From: Rhizobium sp. BK196
GTDB lineage: Bacteria; Pseudomonadota; Alphaproteobacteria; Rhizobiales; Rhizobiaceae
Assembly (NCBI RefSeq): GCF_014193255.1
Contig: NZ_JACHZB010000003.1
Coordinates: 434,001-498,000 of the forward strand
Length of the DNA stretch: 64,000 bases
Direction: 5' to 3'
Shown: in pieces, positions 61,896-64,000 of the stretch
Numbering within the stretch: the first letter of the stretch is position 1
Layout: every line of letters starts with the position of its first letter
Position numbers and translations under genes: made by a program
The notes under the pieces: generated by a model
Databases searched by the model: none
What the model was told of the DNA's origin: nothing
What the model saw: only the letters and a program-made list of their open reading frames with translations

Positions 61896-63259
61896 GCTCG
61901 CAACTCCTTCCAGGCAGCATCCAACGCAATCCTGGCGATACGCGCCAACTCGTCGACCTCCTCATGGCTGATGACGAGCGGCGGGGAGGCCAGCATGCGG
62001 TCGCCGGTGGCGCGCAGAACGAGGCCGTTTGCGAGAGCATGATTGCGCACCAGCGCGCCGATCTGATCGGCCTTTTCGAAGCGGGTGCGGGTCTTCTTGT
62101 CAGCGGCGAGCTGCAGGCCACCCATCAAGCCGATGCTTTGCGCCTCGCCGACGAAATCGTGCTCGGCAAGGGCGCCCCATTTCTTGGCGAAATAGGGGCC
62201 GATATCGTCGCGCACACGCTCGACCAGCTTCTCCTCCTCCAGGATGCGCAGGTTTTCAAGCGCTGCGGCAGCGCAGACCGGGTGGCCGGAATAGGTGAAG
62301 CCGTGATTGAAATCGCCGACCTCGTTGATCAGCACGTCGGCAATGCGATCGCTGACGAGCACGCCGCCGATCGGCAGGTAACCCGAGGAAAGTCCCTTGG
62401 CGATCGGCGCGAAATCCGGCTCGACGCCGAAATATTGATGGCCGAACCATTCGCCGAGGCGACCGAAGCCGCAGATGACTTCGTCAGTAACCAGCAGGAT
62501 GTTGCGCGCCTTGCAGATGCGATCGATCTCCGGCCAGTAGGTCTCCGGCGGAATGATGACACCGGCCGCACCCTGGATTGGCTCGGCGACGAAGGCTGCG
62601 ATATTCTCCTCGCCCAGCTCATCGATCTTGGCGTCCAGCTCACGGGCAACCTTCAGGCCGAATTCGGCAGGCGAGAGATCGCCACCCTCGCCATACCAAT
62701 AGGGCTGGCCGATATGGACGATGCCAGGAATCGGCAGGTCGCCCTGCTCGTGCATGTATTTCATGCCGCCGAGGCTGGCGCCGGCAACCGTCGAGCCGTG
62801 ATAGCCGTTGCGCCGTGCAATGACCGTCTTCTTCTGGGGCTTGCCGACGGCTGCCCAATAGACGCGGGCCATGCGGAACCAGGTGTCGTTCGCCTCCGAG
62901 CCTGAGCCGGTGAAGAAGATGTGGTTGAAGTGCGGCCCGGCCTTGGACGTCACCTTCTGAGCCAGCAGGGTCGCCGGCGGCGAAGTCGTGCCGAAGAAAG
63001 TGTTGTAATAGGGAAGCTCGTTCATCTGGCGGGCCACGGCATCGGCAATTTCCCTGCGGCCATAGCCGATATTGACGCACCAGAGGCCGGCGAAGCCATC
63101 GAGATACTTTCTGCCGTGGTTATCGAAAATATGCACACCCTCGCCGCGCTGGATGATGCGCGTGCCTTCGGCATTCAGCTTCCTCATGTCGGAGAAGGGA
63201 TGCAGATGATGAGCGGCATCGATCGCAGCAAGATTGGACAGCGGGTAAGTATCGGACAT
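61892..63259 (-). CDS. Class III aminotransferase, polyamine type
   Basis: A 455-residue PLP-dependent omega-aminotransferase. YLDGFAGLWCVNIGYGR, FTGSGSEANDTWFRMAR, HGSTVAGASLGG and TDEVICGFGRLGEWFG (cofactor aspartate) are typical. FAPIAKGLSSGYLPIGGVL carries the Schiff-base lysine. Sequence style matches putrescine- or beta-alanine-pyruvate aminotransferases (SpuC-like). The start MSDTYPLSN is used; the frame stays open far upstream only because it runs antisense to the next gene. It is divergent, by 75 bp, from a glutamine-synthetase-family gene, which supports a polyamine-catabolism pair. Confidence 0.9.
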   Translation of the reverse strand: MSDTYPLSNLAAIDAAHHLHPFSDMRKLNAEGTRIIQRGEGVHIFDNHGRKYLDGFAGLWCVNIGYGRREIADAVARQMNELPYYNTFFGTTSPPATLLAQKVTSKAGPHFNHIFFTGSGSEANDTWFRMARVYWAAVGKPQKKTVIARRNGYHGSTVAGASLGGMKYMHEQGDLPIPGIVHIGQPYWYGEGGDLSPAEFGLKVARELDAKIDELGEENIAAFVAEPIQGAAGVIIPPETYWPEIDRICKARNILLVTDEVICGFGRLGEWFGHQYFGVEPDFAPIAKGLSSGYLPIGGVLVSDRIADVLINEVGDFNHGFTYSGHPVCAAAALENLRILEEEKLVERVRDDIGPYFAKKWGALAEHDFVGEAQSIGLMGGLQLAADKKTRTRFEKADQIGALVRNHALANGLVLRATGDRMLASPPLVISHEEVDELARIARIALDAAWKELRA

Positions 63260-63334
63260 GATTAGACCTTCGGATTGAAAGGCTTTGACTGATGGTTTAC
63301 GACCTTGGCCTTCTGCGAGAGGATTTTCAAGGTC

Positions 63335-64000
63335 ATGGCGAGCAACGGCAAAGAGGCTGAAGCGGGCGATCCGCGTTTCGAGATTTTGATTGTCGGCATG
63401 AATGGCGATCTGCGCGGCAAGCAGCTTCCGCTCTCGGCCGAAAAGAAGGTCTGGGCGGGCGATATCCGCCTGCCGACCTCCACGCAGTCTCTCGATATCT
63501 GGGGTGACGACAATGACGACATCACCGGCCTGTCGCTGACGATCGGCGATCCCGACGGCAATGCCATCCCCGACAAGCGCAGCCTGACTCCGGTGCCCTG
63601 GGCGCCCGAAGGATCCATGCAGGTGCTCGCCACCATGCACGAATTCGACGGCAGCCGCAGCTTCATGGATCCGCGCGGCATTCTCGCTTCCGTGCTTGAA
63701 CGCTATGCCGAACGCGGGCTGACGCCCGTCGTCGCGACCGAGCTGGAATTCTATGTGATCGAGGAGAACTGGCGTGAGACGGGCATTCCCTCCCCGCCTG
63801 CAAGCCTTACCTATCGCGGCGATCCGAACGGTTTCCAGCTGTATGACATGAGCGCTGTCGATGCACTCGACAGCTATCTTCAGACGCTGCGTGCCTATGC
63901 CAAGGCGATGAACCTGCCGGCGGAGGCGACGACGGCGGAGTTCGGCCCCGGCCAGTTCGAAGTGAACCTGCTGCACCGGCCCGATGCGCTGGCTGCGGCC
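63335..64000 (+). CDS. Glutamine-synthetase-family protein (5' part, cut by window end)
   Basis: The first 222 codons are visible. The protein begins MASNGKEAEAGDPRFEILIV and contains GDIRLPTSTQSLDIWG, GSRSFMDPRGILASVLERYAERGLTPVVATELEFYV and TTAEFGPGQFEVNLLHRPDAL. These are the metal-binding blocks (ExEFY, ExxPGQxE) of glutamine synthetase fold enzymes of the gamma-glutamylputrescine synthetase (PuuA) group. The start follows AAGG closely. Placement head-to-head with a polyamine-type aminotransferase suggests putrescine degradation. The C-terminal catalytic half lies outside the window. Confidence 0.88.
   Translation, partial: MASNGKEAEAGDPRFEILIVGMNGDLRGKQLPLSAEKKVWAGDIRLPTSTQSLDIWGDDNDDITGLSLTIGDPDGNAIPDKRSLTPVPWAPEGSMQVLATMHEFDGSRSFMDPRGILASVLERYAERGLTPVVATELEFYVIEENWRETGIPSPPASLTYRGDPNGFQLYDMSAVDALDSYLQTLRAYAKAMNLPAEATTAEFGPGQFEVNLLHRPDALAAA

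Noticed and set aside
63260..63976. In-frame upstream extension of the class III aminotransferase to a 694-residue protein
   Set aside because: The extension is antisense to the glutamine-synthetase-family gene; the real start MSDTY at 63259 gives the family length.

Overview
This window looks like chromosomal DNA of a member of the Rhizobiaceae (Rhizobium/Agrobacterium/Sinorhizobium group). The base composition is high-GC. The gene content is typical of the group: an acpS-lepB-rnc-era cluster, a single bifunctional rsh next to rpoZ, a RopA-type Porin_2 porin, a chromosomal inositol operon iolRCDEB with an RpiR-type IolR, and DUF1127, PilZ and host-attachment small proteins. No rRNA, CRISPR array or intact transposase gene is visible.

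Layout. (1) 1-14860 is conserved core. It holds the start of a Crp/Fnr regulator, then era, rnc, lepB, acpS, a DUF2062 membrane protein and a DUF3563 microprotein, followed by rsh, rpoZ, a NYN-domain protein, smpB, dapA, a soluble lytic transglycosylase, an alpha/beta hydrolase, the porin and a small secreted protein. (2) 14986-33763 is an 18.8-kb integrated element inserted in the 3' end of tRNA-Ser(GCT), bounded by a perfect 15-bp direct repeat. It carries a P4-type tyrosine integrase, two AlpA-like regulators each behind a copy of the same ~115-bp leader, a RecA-fold protein and a primase/helicase, an iteron-like candidate replication origin, several broken phage genes (terminase, structural and ejection-type remnants) and cargo. 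The cargo is a single-chain restriction-methylation enzyme, a tightly overlapping three-gene cassette headed by a TIGR04255-family protein, and an orphan membrane protein. (3) 33750-43323 holds the tRNA-Ser, a ferredoxin reductase, a Gfo/Idh/MocA dehydrogenase and the inositol catabolism operon with visible IolR-type operators. (4) 43416-64000 is ordinary rhizobial accessory chromosome: DUF1127, an AraC regulator with a cysteine-rich microprotein, a MATE exporter, two PilZ-like proteins, a HisC-like aminotransferase, AMP nucleosidase, a three-copy YCII (DGPF) cluster with its ECF sigma factor, a trypsin-nuclease fusion, a lipid/glycan cluster (LPG-synthase-like membrane protein, GT2, GT39), and a divergent pair of polyamine genes (class III aminotransferase and a glutamine-synthetase-family enzyme cut by the window end).

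How it fits together. The element resembles a P4-like satellite or a decayed integrative island: integration module at the left end, regulation and replication in the middle, defence-type cargo on the opposite strand, and the tRNA restored at the right end. The most novel-looking signals are the duplicated leader with a hairpin supported by two compensatory base changes, the symmetric 9-bp-phased repeat arrays at 28201-28336, the three-gene TIGR04255 cassette, and (outside the element) the serine-protease/nuclease fusion. All functional assignments are from reading the sequence and family knowledge; no database search was run.
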